NCBI GenBank assembly: GCA_009746045.1
Contig: RPFO01000425.1
Span: 1-22,821 of the forward strand
Reading direction: 5' to 3'
Length of the DNA stretch: 22,821 nt
DNA from: Mesostigma viride
Taxonomy: Eukaryota > Streptophyta > Mesostigmatophyceae > Mesostigmatales > Mesostigmataceae
Notes under the pieces: generated by a model
Told to the model about the DNA's origin: nothing
The model's database searches: none
What the model saw: the letters and a program-made list of their open reading frames with translations, nothing else
Shown: piece by piece, positions 1-9,561 of the stretch
Position numbering within the stretch: the first letter of the stretch is position 1
Layout of the letters: every line of letters starts with the position of its first letter
Position numbers and translations under genes: made by a program

Positions 1-2906
1 GCCATATCTGCAAATCCCAGACTGGATCCATAGAAAGTAGGTAGACTGCACCAAGTCCACGCGTCCAAGACAAGGTCTCCCACAACTGGATCAGTGCAAG
101 CACGTAATAAAAACTGATCTCCAAAATCTGGCCACCCCAGATTTAAACCCATCCAAATCCAGATGGCCACTCCAGATTCTCCATCCCATGCAAATCTGGC
201 CACTCCAGATTCTCCATCCAAGGTCCACATACAGGTGTACTGGATTGCAGGTCAAACACAGGATCGTCTCCAAGAAGGAAAACTGCAGCAGGAAGACTCC
301 GGATGTCAACCATTGGAAGCATAACTTGTTGGCCAAAGCATTCTGACCACAATTGTCATGTAGACCATAGGCCACAACTGGAGGACAGATTATGTCCTAA
401 GGCCCTCGTTCAGGTGACCACAACAAGTCGGCCATGAAGAAGGCACAGGTCACCAGGACAGAAGGGGATCTATGAGACAACAAAAGAAGAAACTGAAAAT
501 CCCAATCAGTTTCACAGGCAGATAGTGATGTCCATCTGCCATAGACATCATAGATCTCCTCCCCTCTAGACACTAAGACAAGACTCAGGGGGCTAGGGTG
601 AGGGAAAGCCTACAGCCACATCTCAACCCACAAACAAGTTGGCCCTAATGAACAAGGCACACTCATCAGTCTCTCTCAACTGGAACGGTGAGAGCAACCA
701 ACTGTCTTGGAACTACTCAAGTCACCCAAGACCGCGACCATCAAGGCTCAATGCAGCACTCAGTGCCAAGTGTTAGTGACACCTTAGAAAAAGGCAATTC
801 AGCACATCATTGATCATGCAGAGCCATGGTCCAATTTTGCAACAGCTGGTAAACTGGAGACAACCAGCACGTAAGCGTATTCATCCATCTGGCAGCCTCT
901 GGTAAACGGGAAACAACCTGAAGGCACTGGCCAAACAGATGTAATGCCTCTGCTTGGCAAACTAGATACCACCAGCAGACAAACTCTTTCCCTAATCCGC
1001 CACTGATTAACTGGATGCAATCAGCAGGCATACTGCCAACAATCTGCTCAAGGCCTTACAAGTCAAAGGACAGTCATGGGTTAGTCACATGAAGGGGGGT
1101 GGGGCCAGCCAACCCTGTCAAGGTGTAGGGGTGAGGGCATCTCAAACCCACAAGACAACAAGGTGGCAGGTTCCCTCCATGAGATGTTCCTGTGAGACCA
1201 TACAACATGGATTAATCCTTGACAGCCATAAGGTTGCAGATTGATGTCAAGCAGTGGGTAAGGCTGATGAGGTCAACAACAAAGAGAGCTCACAGCTCGA
1301 GTAGGTTAAGACTCTCAGCAACAGTATCACAACCCATCATACGTTCAAGAATTGGCAATTATCCAGAACGCTGTTGTACTGTGGGGCAGATCAAAGGCGG
1401 ACGGAAGGGGTCAGTCAGCACAGATAAGATACTCAAGAGCTCGAGCAAGGCCCCTTGCATCATGTACAACTTAATGTGAGTGAGTAGGCACTCAGGATAC
1501 AGATGCCAGCATACTGTTGTACGCAAAACTCAATCAGAGAGAAGCTTTCAGACAGACATGAGAGGATACCACAAAGCCCACTCATGGAAGGCAGCAACTA
1601 GATAGACAAAGAAATGAACAGAGGTGAAAGGTGAGATCTTCCCAAGACAAGGATTAGCAAGCAAGGAAAGATCAGAAGGGGGTCAGAGGACAGTGACAAG
1701 GATCAATAACAAAGGCAAGGACTTGACAAGCAGTGCGGAGTCTGAGCAACAAAAGCCACCAGTAAACTCCACACTTAATGAATGCTCGTCTACATCGATC
1801 CCTGCTATGATAGTCACAAAACATCCTTGACACACCCTAGCAACTCTGTTCATGATGTCCACTGCTCCAAAAGATGCACAACACTAGGCCACTCCATAGG
1901 CCTTGCGAATACTCAAAGCTCTCATAACTGTGAGAACCAAAGAAGCGAGTACTCTAGGTATGCACACAGTCTGTGTATCTGGTACGGCTAGATTCGCAGA
2001 CTGCACGCGGAGAAAGAGAGAGCTTGAAAACAAGGAATCACATGAGAATTATGACTCCAAGTGTTTCTGACCATGAGAACTTAATTAGTTGTCAGCAGAC
2101 AGCTAACAAGAAAGGCTTACATGCAGAGAAAGAGTTAGCTGAGATACCTCGAGGCTGACTTGTGGCCGGAGCCACACAGGGGGAACATACAATGTGACCG
2201 GAGTTATTCTGGCGGAGACTGAATAACAGTGCCGAGCGCCGGTTGTGGCGCGACGCACACACGTGTACGCAAGTTACGTAGCTAGCAACTAGCCTAGTGG
2301 ACGTTGTGCGTAGTAACGTTGCTACAGGTCTAGAAGCCTCTAGAGCCTGGACACGTGGCGGACAATTGAGCGTAGTCCAGTTGTCCTAGGGAACTCGTGT
2401 GAGTGATGTGTTCACGACATATAATGTGTGCCCACTTATGGAGTGAATAATGACAAGGAACGCCCGATCCCTACTAGCGTTACTGCATATCACAGCCTCA
2501 CACTGAGTTCCACCAACGTCTACCAACGTCTCTCTATCTAACTGAAAGCCCAAGTGGTAGAAGTCCAGGCAGGTCACTGAGGAAAAAGCATAATAATTAA
2601 AACTCCGCCATGGCGTTCTGGCACAGCATATATCCTCAGGCAAGCTCTAATAACACTGCAAACAACCAAAACCACGTGGGGGTTCTGGTTTATCCAACAC
2701 TGGGACAGATGCTAACGACTGCTTTTATGACTGAAAAACAACTGTCACACATCTATCAACCAACTGTACATCTTTCCATAATAAGGCAACTAGGGGTAAC
2801 TGTATAGACCTCATCCATGATAAGCGCAACGTCTACACCATCCCACTGGCCACCAGAAAGATGTTAACCTGAGTGACTGACGTACAAGTTGGCCACTTGA
2901 AATCTA
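1..2906. other. A-rich stretch without a recognisable gene
   Basis: No open frame here is longer than about 95 codons and none shows a motif I recognise. The plus strand is richer in A than T over long distances, and short phrases recur in loose form, for example CTGGTAAAC-type phrases between 836 and 960. A CG-containing block lies at about 2160-2400. The texture resembles the internal part of a non-coding LTR or other transposable element, but I could not find a pair of LTRs, a primer-binding site or a reverse transcriptase. It could equally be ordinary intergenic DNA. Confidence 0.5.
122..219. repeat. Short tandem repeat, about 30-34 bp, three copies
   Basis: Three successive units share the phrase AAATCTGGCCACTCCAGATT followed by a CCATCC-type ending, at about 122-153, 154-185 and 190-219. 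The first unit is diverged (CACCCCAG, TTTAAACCC) and the second carries a small insertion. Each unit contains the imperfect inverted motif AATCTGG/CCAGATT, so each could form a small hairpin. Confidence 0.7.
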
Positions 2907-3119
2907 CAGGCAGCCTTGGCAGGGTTATTAGGAGCCAAACAAACTACTTTCTCCCAACAGGCAGCCCAAAACTGGTACAGAAAATACAGGCAGCCTTGGC
3001 AGGGTTAGGAGACAAACAAATCTGGCTTCTCCCAACAGGCAACCTAACTATAACTAAACAGTACAGGCAACCTTGGCAGGGTCAGGAGACAAACAAACTG
3101 TTTCTCCCAACAGGTGGCC
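2907..3119. repeat. Tandem repeat, about 78 bp, 2.7 copies
   Basis: Units begin at 2907, 2987 and 3064 with CAGGCAGCCTTGGCAGGGT (third copy CAGGCAACC). Each continues with GGAG(A/C)CAAACAAA and a TTTCTCCCAACAGG block about 45 bases in. Unit lengths are 80, 77 and a partial 56 bases. The frames across it do not repeat in phase because the unit lengths differ, so a coding repeat is unlikely. Confidence 0.8.
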
Positions 3120-3402
3120 TATAATACTATATAATAATGTGTGGCCTAAATCAGGTGACAGGGAGTGTTAGTGGCTAGCTCCCCTAATAAGCAGCGGGTC
3201 TTAACCAAGACACGGGGTGACAAGAGTCAAGTCGTAACAACCCACGCGTCTAGGACAAGCCAGCTGTAAACTATGACTATAGCTGATTGCTACAAGGCAT
3301 GGCAATTAACTAACTACTGCCAACCCAGCATCAAGGGCAGACGTAAAACTACGTCCTATACAGCGAACTTGATGACCATACTCCTTCGTATTAATTGTTC
3401 AT

Positions 3403-3454
3403 GGGATACGGACGTAGTTCAATTCAATGTCGTGCTAGCTACGGTCCGTATCCC
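3403..3454. repeat. Inverted repeat, stem about 15 bp
   Basis: GGGATACGGACGTAG at 3403-3417 is the reverse complement, with one bulged base, of CTACGGTCCGTATCCC at 3439-3454. The spacer is 21 bases. It starts a run of three potential hairpins within 130 bp. Confidence 0.7.
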
Positions 3455-3473
3455 GGCCTAGTACCTCTACGTG

Positions 3474-3530
3474 CCGGTGCAGCACCGGACCTTGAGCGAA
3501 AAATGGCTTCGGGACTTAGCCATTTTCGCT
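3474..3530. repeat. Two adjacent short hairpins
   Basis: The first is CCGGTGC-A-GCACCGG at 3474-3488, a perfect 7-bp stem. The second pairs AGCGAAAAATGGCT (3495-3508) with AGCCATTTTCGCT (3518-3530): a 13-bp stem with one bulged A and a 9-base loop. They may be transposon subterminal hairpins or a transcription end signal. No direct evidence decides between these. Confidence 0.6.
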
Positions 3531-4333
3531 GAATTCGGGCCCGATTTTGTCCTGATTGCCTACGACCGTTACAAATGTAGTTCCCGCACTTGGCGTGCAT
3601 CGAACGTACCCCGCGCGCGTCAGAGGACTTTGCCACATGACTTGGCGTGTACCACGCGTGCGTGTAAAGACTATGCCCCAAGTTTTCTGTGGCTGTAGCG
3701 AAGGTTCGATCAAAGTATGCACGAGGACAGTGAAAAAAGTGGAAACATTTTACCGGTTAGACAGCTGGGACCTGTCGACCCGCACAGGCCCTGCATGGAT
3801 TAAGGAATTACGTGTTTCCATGGCGGCAAGAATGACGATACTATCCAAAAAGTAATTGTCACGTGCAATATTGCATAATTATCTACGCATAGCAATACCC
3901 CACCACACTCGTCGACAATGGCTGTGTTTGAGACCCCCGTAAAATACCGGTTCGATCAATGTATATTAACTTTGTTCGTCCGATTTCGGCCGTTTTTTCA
4001 ATCGACGCACCTGGCTTCGAGTTCAAACCTTACTTCGAACCTACTTCAGATCCGGACTTAATTACCTCGGATCAAAACGGGAGGGAAAACGGTTAAAAAG
4101 GGTTAAAAAAACAGAAACCAACGGATCGAAACGGAAACGCGACCGGGACTGACTGACTGACAGACCGGGGGTTACAGGGGCGGACACGCGACGGTCACTG
4201 CCGGTTACGAGCTGGGCATTACAGTGACCGAGACTCGGAGGTCGTCAGGGTTGGCCATTGTGGTTGAATAAAATGGAATAATACGCGAGTGGTGTTGCGA
4301 TGATGGCTGCGCACTAGACAGGTTATTATAGCG

Positions 4334-4830
4334 TTGAAAATGTACAAGCTAGCGAGAAACGCGTATCGAGATAACCTTATAGAGGGAAAGGCGGCATGGT
4401 GCCCCGGGCTTTTTGCAGCAAAGCCTGGGGCAGATGGGGGTGTAATGTGTGTCTGCCTGGAAAGCAGTGGCCTCACCATTGCGGTGGGGTGTGCAGTAGG
4501 CCTGCGGGGACCAGGCAACACTATTTATATGCAGAAATTACAAAGATATTGCGGTGGGATCAGGTGAAGCCCAGGGATGGACTGGAGCAGCACGGCAATG
4601 TAGAGGCCGGTGACCAGTGGGCAGTGGAGGGGCGGTGGTTTTATGAACCACAGGAACTGCCACCCGCGCTAGCCCAGGCCGTTTGCTGGCCGGGAGAATC
4701 CCGCGGGCTTGTCCTTTTGCCAAGCTCCGCAATGGTGATTTTCCCGGCCAGCATGATTTGCGGCATCGTGAACGTTCAGCCGCCTTAGAGCCCTGACCTG
4801 CTGCTGCAAACCGACGCGGTTGTCCCGCAG
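4334..4830 (+). pseudogene. BAH-domain-like 5' part of a split gene, frame broken
   Basis: Translation of 4396-4788 contains a block typical of BAH domains: YAEITKILRW, then GRWFYEPQELP about 35 residues on, then VLLPSSAMVIFPASMICGIVNV, matching the family pattern of a first strand, a WxYRPEET-type turn and ELFLSD...P..SI.GKC.V. BAH modules bind nucleosomes or histone tails in chromatin proteins. The expected strand before it (SGLTIAVGCAVGLRGPGNT) is in another frame (4334-4567), so a frameshift lies near 4520-4535. An in-frame TAG stands at 4786-4788, after which the same frame stays open to a CAG|GCAAGT at 4830/4831, a good GC-type 5' splice site. A matching acceptor, TTTTCCCACAG, ends at 4962. 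Either the gene is decayed here or the bases contain errors. The BAH call rests on motif pattern only. Confidence 0.5.
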
Positions 4831-4962
4831 GCAAGTTGTATTTCTTCAATCTTGTTGATTGAGTTTATGCAAGCATTATAATGCGTCTCTTGTATTCGTT
4901 CTTACCGGCTTCAATGCAATGCCTGCGAGTTTATGGACTTTTGCGAGATGGTTTTCCCACAG

Positions 4963-7900
4963 CTTTTCTACTGGAAGAGCGAGGGCAAGCTCCAGCCCAT
5001 CGGGCCCCCGTCCGCAAAGGCATTTGCGGAAGCAATGCCGCAGCTGACGGCGGTAGCCACCGGTGGCAGCCCGGTGCATGGTGGCAAGCTTGGGGCAACG
5101 CGCCTTTAGCCAGGCAATGCGGGCTGCCATGCGCAGTCACTTCGCAGGCCACCTGTCGGAGCGTGCACTGGCTGGGAACCTCCGGTTCTTCACCGTCTGC
5201 ACGTCATTCAACGCCTTCCTGTCCCTGCCCGAGGGTGTGCTCAAGGCATTCGTGCCGTGTGACGGGCCTGGCAGCGACGGCAGTGTTTTGCTGGTACGTC
5301 TTGTTTGCATCTTTTCAGTTTTGCTTTATCACTTTGTGCTGTGAAATTCTGCAATGCTTTCAACAAGTTGTGATGATCGCCTAATGCTTTAGCTAGGGTA
5401 ATATTGCACTGGCGTCCTAAATAATGCAGGCGTCCTTCGAGGATCCCTCCAAGCTGTCGAGCCTGCTCGGCAACAACTGGTGGGAGATGACCTACAAGAG
5501 GACCGCCAAGATGGAGGTGCACGGCCCCATAGAGTTCATCCACGCGCCGGCGACTGGCATCACCACGTAAGTTGCTGTTGACAAGCTGTCCTCATTGTTT
5601 TGCTTGTTTGTCAAGCTGTCCTCGTTGCTTGTATGCCCGTGTGCACGGCATGTGACTTCACTTGCCTGACCCAATGTTGTATACCCGATGTTATGCCTTG
5701 CTTAAACCTCCCGATGCTGTCTCGAACTTGGTGCAGCTTCCGAAGCGCTCACGTGCGATCCATCAGCGAAGGTGGGCGCGTGCAGTGGGACACGGAGGAC
5801 ACGTCCACCTTCCGCAGGTAAGGAAATTGCTTTCTCAGTTAGGGTGGGTGGGGGGTGGGGGACAGCTGCTTGTGCAACACATGATGAATCTGACTTACTC
5901 ATAACTTTTCTTGTTTGCATGCGGTGCTTTTCTTGCCTTGTGTTTCATGGCAGTTACAAGGAGCAAATGGCAGCGAGGGCAGCGAGGGAGGAGAAGAAGG
6001 CCGCCAGGTCAAAGAGGAAGGCTGACAAGAGCGGCGCGGTGGAGGATGGCGGACCAAGCAGCAACACCAAGTAAGCTCATGCTTAGTAGTAGTAGCATAC
6101 TGTGTTCCATTTCTCTTCTTAAAACTGGGATTACCCATGTGCCCACCTGTGAAGCATGCAAGTGCTGCATTATAGAGGTATTGCTAGCATCCGGCTTAGT
6201 GTTATAAAATCTGAGCTGGCATGCATGGGTATAGCCACATTAAAATTACAAGGCTAGATGCATAATGTATTAATTCAACGTGACGTGAGCATGCATCACA
6301 ACCAACTACTCAATGCCATCACCATGCATGGCCCTCCACTGTTGTGCTGACAGTGCCATCCTCCTCCCTCCCCCCTCCTCCCTCCTCCCTCCTCCCTCCT
6401 CCCTCCTCCCTCCTCCCTCCTCCCTCCCTCCCTCCTCCCTCCTCCCTCCTCCCTCCTCCCTCCTCCCTCCTCCCTCCTCCCTCCTCCCTCCTCCCTCCTT
6501 TCTCCTCCCTCCTCCCTCCTCCCTCCTCCCTCCTCCTCCTTTCTCCTCCCTCCCCTCCCTCCTCCTCCCTCCTCCCTCCTCCTCCTTTCTCCTCCCTCCT
6601 CCCTCCTCCCTCCTTTCTCCTCCCTCCTCCCTCCTCCCTCCTCCTCCTCCCTCCTCCTCCCTCCTCCCTCCTCCCTCCTCCTCCTCCCTCCCTCCTCCTC
6701 CTCCCTCCTCCTCCTCCCTCCTCCCTCCTCCCTCCTCCCTCCTCCCTCCTCCCTCCTCCCTCCTCCCTCCTCCCTCCTCCCTCCTCCTCCTCCCTCCTCC
6801 CTGAGTCCTCCCCCGCACTCCTCCCTCCTCCCTCCTCCCTCCTCCCTCCTCCCTCCTCCCTCCTCCCTCCCCCTCCTCCCTCCTCCCTCCTTTCTCCTCC
6901 CTCCTTTCTCCTCCCTCCTCCCTCCTCCCTCCTCCCTCCTTTCTCCTCCATCCTCCCTCCTCCCTCCTCCCTCCTCCCTCCTCCTCCTCCCCCGCACTCC
7001 TCCCTCCTCCCTCCTCCCTCCTCCCTCCTCCCTCCTCCTCCTCCCTCCTCCTCCTCCCTCCTCCCTCCTCCCTCCTCCCTCCTCCCTCCTCCCTCCGCCC
7101 TCCTCCCTCCTCCCTCCTCCCTCCTCCCTCCTCCCTCCTCCCTCCTCCCTCCTCCCTCCTCCCTCCTCCCTCCTCCCTCCTCCTCCTCCTCCTCCCTCCT
7201 CCCTCCTCCCTCCTCTCCTCCTCCCTCCTCCCTCCTCCCTCCTCCCTCCTCCCTCCTCCCCCCTCCTCCCTCCTCCCTCCTCCCTCCTCCCTCCTCCCTC
7301 CTCCCCGTGTAGGGAAGTTTATATTTTTGGTGTAACTTACTTGTGTTGGTTGTCTTCTTAATATGACCGGATGCAATGACTATATACCAATTGGTTTGAA
7401 GCAGTATACATGTGTCATCAATTTTTGTATAGTTAATTCATTAATGACATGTGTATATAAATTAAGCAATGGCCGGGCTGGGCACGCCGCAGCTCGGCAC
7501 TGGGGCTCGGGTTAGTATGTGCGGGGTGCCCACACTTGCTGAATCCCCTGCCACCAGCCACGATCGTTTGCCCCCTTGTATGCCCACGACGCGCGCATGC
7601 CCCATGGTTACGCTTCATTATTTAAAAAATTATGGATGCAGGAAGAACACTGCCCACGCCAAGCACCTGCCCATCACCATGCGTGATATTGGTGACAAGA
7701 TCAGCCAAGGTGCTATCAAGGCGCAACTGGAGCTGGCCATGAAGTTTTACACCAAGGGTGTGGATGGGCAGGTGGAATACAGGTGGGACTGGGGGGTCGT
7801 GACCCAGGTCTACGACCCTCGCAAGGGCAAGTATAACACAGAAATTCAGTTTACTGATGGGTTGTGGGATTGCTGCCTGGATGAGGAGAAAAGGATAAGG

Positions 7901-7975
7901 GAGCTAGGGAGTGACATGGGGGTCAATGCCCGCGTAGGGTCTTGGCTGCTCATTGCAGATGCGGATATTGAGTAA
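4963..7975 (+). CDS. Multi-exon gene of unknown function, probably the 3' part of the BAH-like protein
   Basis: Exons that join in phase are: up to 5293 (ending CTG|GTACGT, phase 0), 5430-5566, 5737-5817, 5954-6070 and 7642-7975, each bounded by GT and AG and agreeing in phase. They encode a basic, Glu/Lys/Arg-rich linker (5954-6070, with an SKRKADK stretch like a nuclear localisation signal) and a 111-residue C-terminus with the phrase [21 protein letters not shown]. That phrase loosely resembles a Tudor or other small SH3-like barrel and is the weakest part of the call. An earlier exon starting at 4963 (LFYWKSEGK...) is in the right phase after the BAH-like part, but the frame shifts by one between about 5095 and 5111. 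The last intron is 1571 bases and contains the CT satellite. The last exon is duplicated, truncated, at 22182-22487. AATAAA follows at 8162. The exon chain is strong; the function is unknown. Confidence 0.6.
6360..7306. repeat. (TCCTCCC)n polypyrimidine satellite in an intron
   Basis: About 945 bases are almost purely C and T on the plus strand, built from the 7-mer TCCTCCC with variant units such as TTTCTCC and CTCCTC. A variant containing CCCCCGCACTCC appears twice, near 6810 and 6986, so longer blocks have been duplicated within the array. The minus strand is (GGGAGGA)n, which meets the G-quadruplex pattern (runs of three G with 4-base loops) over its whole length. The array lies wholly inside the last intron of the BAH-like gene (6071-7641). 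Open frames crossing it encode only Ser/Leu/Pro or Gly/Arg/Glu repeats. Confidence 0.95.
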
Positions 7976-8161
7976 AGCATGTACATTAGTGCAGACAGAC
8001 CATGCTATGGAGTGCTGGTTTAAGGAGAGAAGCCCAGGCGCCCTCACTCTCGTCGTGCATTAGACGCCGACGTCCATTGCCTACTTCAGTACATGCCTCA
8101 ACCTGTTTATAAAGTCACATTTGCATGTTTAATTGTGTTCACTTGTTTTATTTTATTTTTG

Positions 8162-8167
8162 AATAAA
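8162..8167 (+). terminator. AATAAA poly(A) signal for the BAH-like gene
   Basis: AATAAA lies 187 bases after the stop at 7973-7975, in a T/A-rich stretch. The position and context fit a polyadenylation signal. Confidence 0.45.
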
Positions 8168-8215
8168 CATATTTTCACGTGAACAACCAATGGCAAATTC
8201 AGGCCATGTAAATAA

Positions 8216-8221
8216 TTTATT
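8216..8221 (-). terminator. AATAAA poly(A) signal for the acidic-protein gene
   Basis: TTTATT on the plus strand reads AATAAA on minus, about 70 bases after the stop codon of the gene at 8288-8899. Confidence 0.45.
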
Positions 8222-8287
8222 ATTTGGAACATACAATGCCTGTTTGTATATATCGGGTTGCCCGTGCACATGTATTATACGTCATGA

Positions 8288-8899
8288 TTATGTTCTTTGG
8301 GACTTCTGCACGGGACCCTCAGGCACATCAGTCGTGCCAGTAACGTCAGCCGTGCCGGTAAGGTCCACACTACTTTCCTCATCGTCATAATCAGATAACC
8401 ATGTTCCATCCTCTTCTTCTTCGTCATCGTAGTTGTCATCTTCATCGTCTGATTGTGCTTCGTAGTCCAAGTCGTAGTCATAGTCTGGGTCGTCATCATC
8501 CTCTTCATCCCTCTTGGTGTCCTTCTTTGCGCGGGCAGCGAATACGTCTAAGGGATTCTCAACTTCCATGTCGTACTCTGGTTCAGTATGGCCATTCGCT
8601 GCCCAGTCATAAACTGTTTTGGCCATCTCATCGTTGCGCAGGAACTTGGCAACTTTGGGATCTGAAATGACTTGGTGAAATCGAGTCACATTGGTTCGGC
8701 CTTGCATTTCCATGAACTGTAGGCAGGGGTCGTTGGGTTTCTGCGCATGAACCGCCTTGATCCTGACGGTCCCTTTCGCACCCTTCCATCCCTCCTGTTT
8801 CCGTTGAGCTTCACTTGGCCGGTACTGGACTGGACCTGCCGTGGTTCCGCTTGCACCCTTCATCCCGCTAGTCTTTTTGTAACGTGCCAGCCCAGACAC
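8288..8899 (-). CDS. Small protein with a very acidic C-terminal half
   Basis: The open frame encodes 203 residues. Residues 1-80 are basic and polar (KKTSGMKG..., QRKQEGWKGAKG) and 81-120 are mixed, possibly helical (KVAKFLRNDEMAKTVYDWA). Residues 131-179 are almost entirely Asp and Glu with Tyr. I recognise no family. Basic-plus-acidic tails of this kind occur in histone chaperones and DNA-mimic proteins, but that is analogy only. The frame begins at a GTG directly after an in-frame TAG, so the true start is either ATG at 8863 (residue 13) or an upstream exon. In the other copy a possible exon MSADLMA at 21088 could splice in phase to the acceptor CTAG just before that GTG. The left arm is cut at 9031, before this exon's position. 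It is convergent with the BAH-like gene and present as a broken copy at 21260-21869. Confidence 0.7.
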   Translation of the reverse strand: MSGLARYKKTSGMKGASGTTAGPVQYRPSEAQRKQEGWKGAKGTVRIKAVHAQKPNDPCLQFMEMQGRTNVTRFHQVISDPKVAKFLRNDEMAKTVYDWAANGHTEPEYDMEVENPLDVFAARAKKDTKRDEEDDDDPDYDYDLDYEAQSDDEDDNYDDEEEEDGTWLSDYDDEESSVDLTGTADVTGTTDVPEGPVQKSQRT

Positions 8900-8976
8900 C
8901 TAGCCTGAGCTACATCGCGAAAGATCAACTGTGCCGGTATTAGGAAGAATCAAGGTGGCCTAATGCAGATTGCGCT

Positions 8977-8994
8977 TCACGACTGGAGTCGTGA
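8977..8994. promoter_or_regulatory. Short perfect hairpin upstream of the acidic gene
   Basis: TCACGACTGGAGTCGTGA has an 8-bp stem and a 2-base loop. It lies about 80 bases upstream of the open frame, and the identical hairpin is kept at 21165-21182 in the other arm. An operator-like or structural role is possible; nothing here proves it. Confidence 0.4.
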
Positions 8995-9031
8995 GATATC
9001 TGGCACCGCGGCTTGATGCCAAGCTATTTAA

Positions 9032-9561
9032 TACACACTTATAATGGCTAGCAAGACCAATTACAAATGGATAAGTGCCCCAGGTTCAATGTGTAGGCTT
9101 CATCGCACTTTACATTCATCGAACCAAAAGGACGAGACTCTCGTCCTCGGACCAATTTCACCTAGGTCTGCCACCAAGCTGGCAAGAGGCGCCGACATGG
9201 CGCCGACCTTCCAGAGAACTCCGAAACATGCAGGCTGCAGCCCACACAAGATCCTCGGGTCGACATCGACCCTCGCCAGGCTACAGAATTCACGCATGAG
9301 TACAATTTCTCAACCAGCTATAAAGTACGCAGCACCGGCCCCTAGAAGATCGCATACATCAACCTAGGCCCAAAATAACTGGTCCGAATCACACAAACTA
9401 TCATAGTTCCATACAAAAGTCCTGACCAAGGGACAATTCCCAAATTAAGTCCCGAAATGAGTCCCAAAGTCCTACGGACTATGACAACAACCCAAAATAC
9501 ATAATTTATTCCATGGTTGCGCCCGTTCCAAGGGTCGGGCACGCAACACTTTTTCACATAG
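9032..9561. mobile_element. Block unique to the left arm, probable diverged LTR fragment
   Basis: This 530-bp block has no counterpart in the right arm. It shares diverged phrases, in the same order, with the 573-bp LTRs further on: GACATCGACCCTCGCC (LTR: GACACCGACCCTCGCC), then ACGCATG, then TAAAGTACGCAGC, then GACAACAACCC (LTR: TAACAACAACA). It also has a CGCAACA near its end (9541-9547), like the CGTAACA end of those LTRs. The matching 5' end (TGTTACG) is missing. It looks like a 5'-truncated solo LTR of a related family left at a deletion junction. No coding frame is supported. Confidence 0.45.

Larger units (their letters stand above)
3120..4333. other. Intergenic region, no gene seen
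   Basis: I found no convincing coding frame. The stretch holds several inverted repeats (3403-3530), two copies of GGTTCGATCAA at 3703 and 3949, a GACT microsatellite near 4149-4162, and an 8-bp inverted repeat GGTCACTG / CAGTGACC at 4193-4200 and 4222-4229. It lies upstream of the BAH-like gene and could contain its promoter or one terminus of the larger mobile element. Confidence 0.5.
7976..8287. other. Convergent 3' regions, no gene
   Basis: This 312-base gap separates two genes transcribed towards each other. It holds poly(A) signals for both (8162 on plus, 8216 on minus) and T/A-rich runs, and no further coding frame. The same region is repeated in inverse orientation at 21870-22181. 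Confidence 0.6.

Noticed and set aside
122-3119. CRISPR array or other prokaryotic repeat system in the tandem repeats
   Set aside because: Units are adjacent and degenerate with no unique spacers, and the window is eukaryotic.
3703-3959. tRNA genes suggested by GGTTCGATCAA at 3703 and 3949 (B-box-like)
   Set aside because: No A box at the right distance and no cloverleaf could be drawn around either; the last two bases do not fit the B-box consensus.
4538-5543. Minus-strand frames of 73-103 codons over the BAH-like gene
   Set aside because: Shadows of plus-strand exons, with no splice consistency of their own.
6296-7376. Long open frames (up to 356 codons) on both strands across the CT-rich region
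   Set aside because: They are translations of a 7-base repeat without stops, in several frames at once, inside an intron. No non-repeat protein content.
7469-7641. Extension of the last BAH-gene exon upstream to an ATG-like start at 7469
   Set aside because: The exon has a good acceptor (GGATGCAG) at 7641 in phase with the exon ending at 6070; the extra 57 codons show no conserved-looking content.
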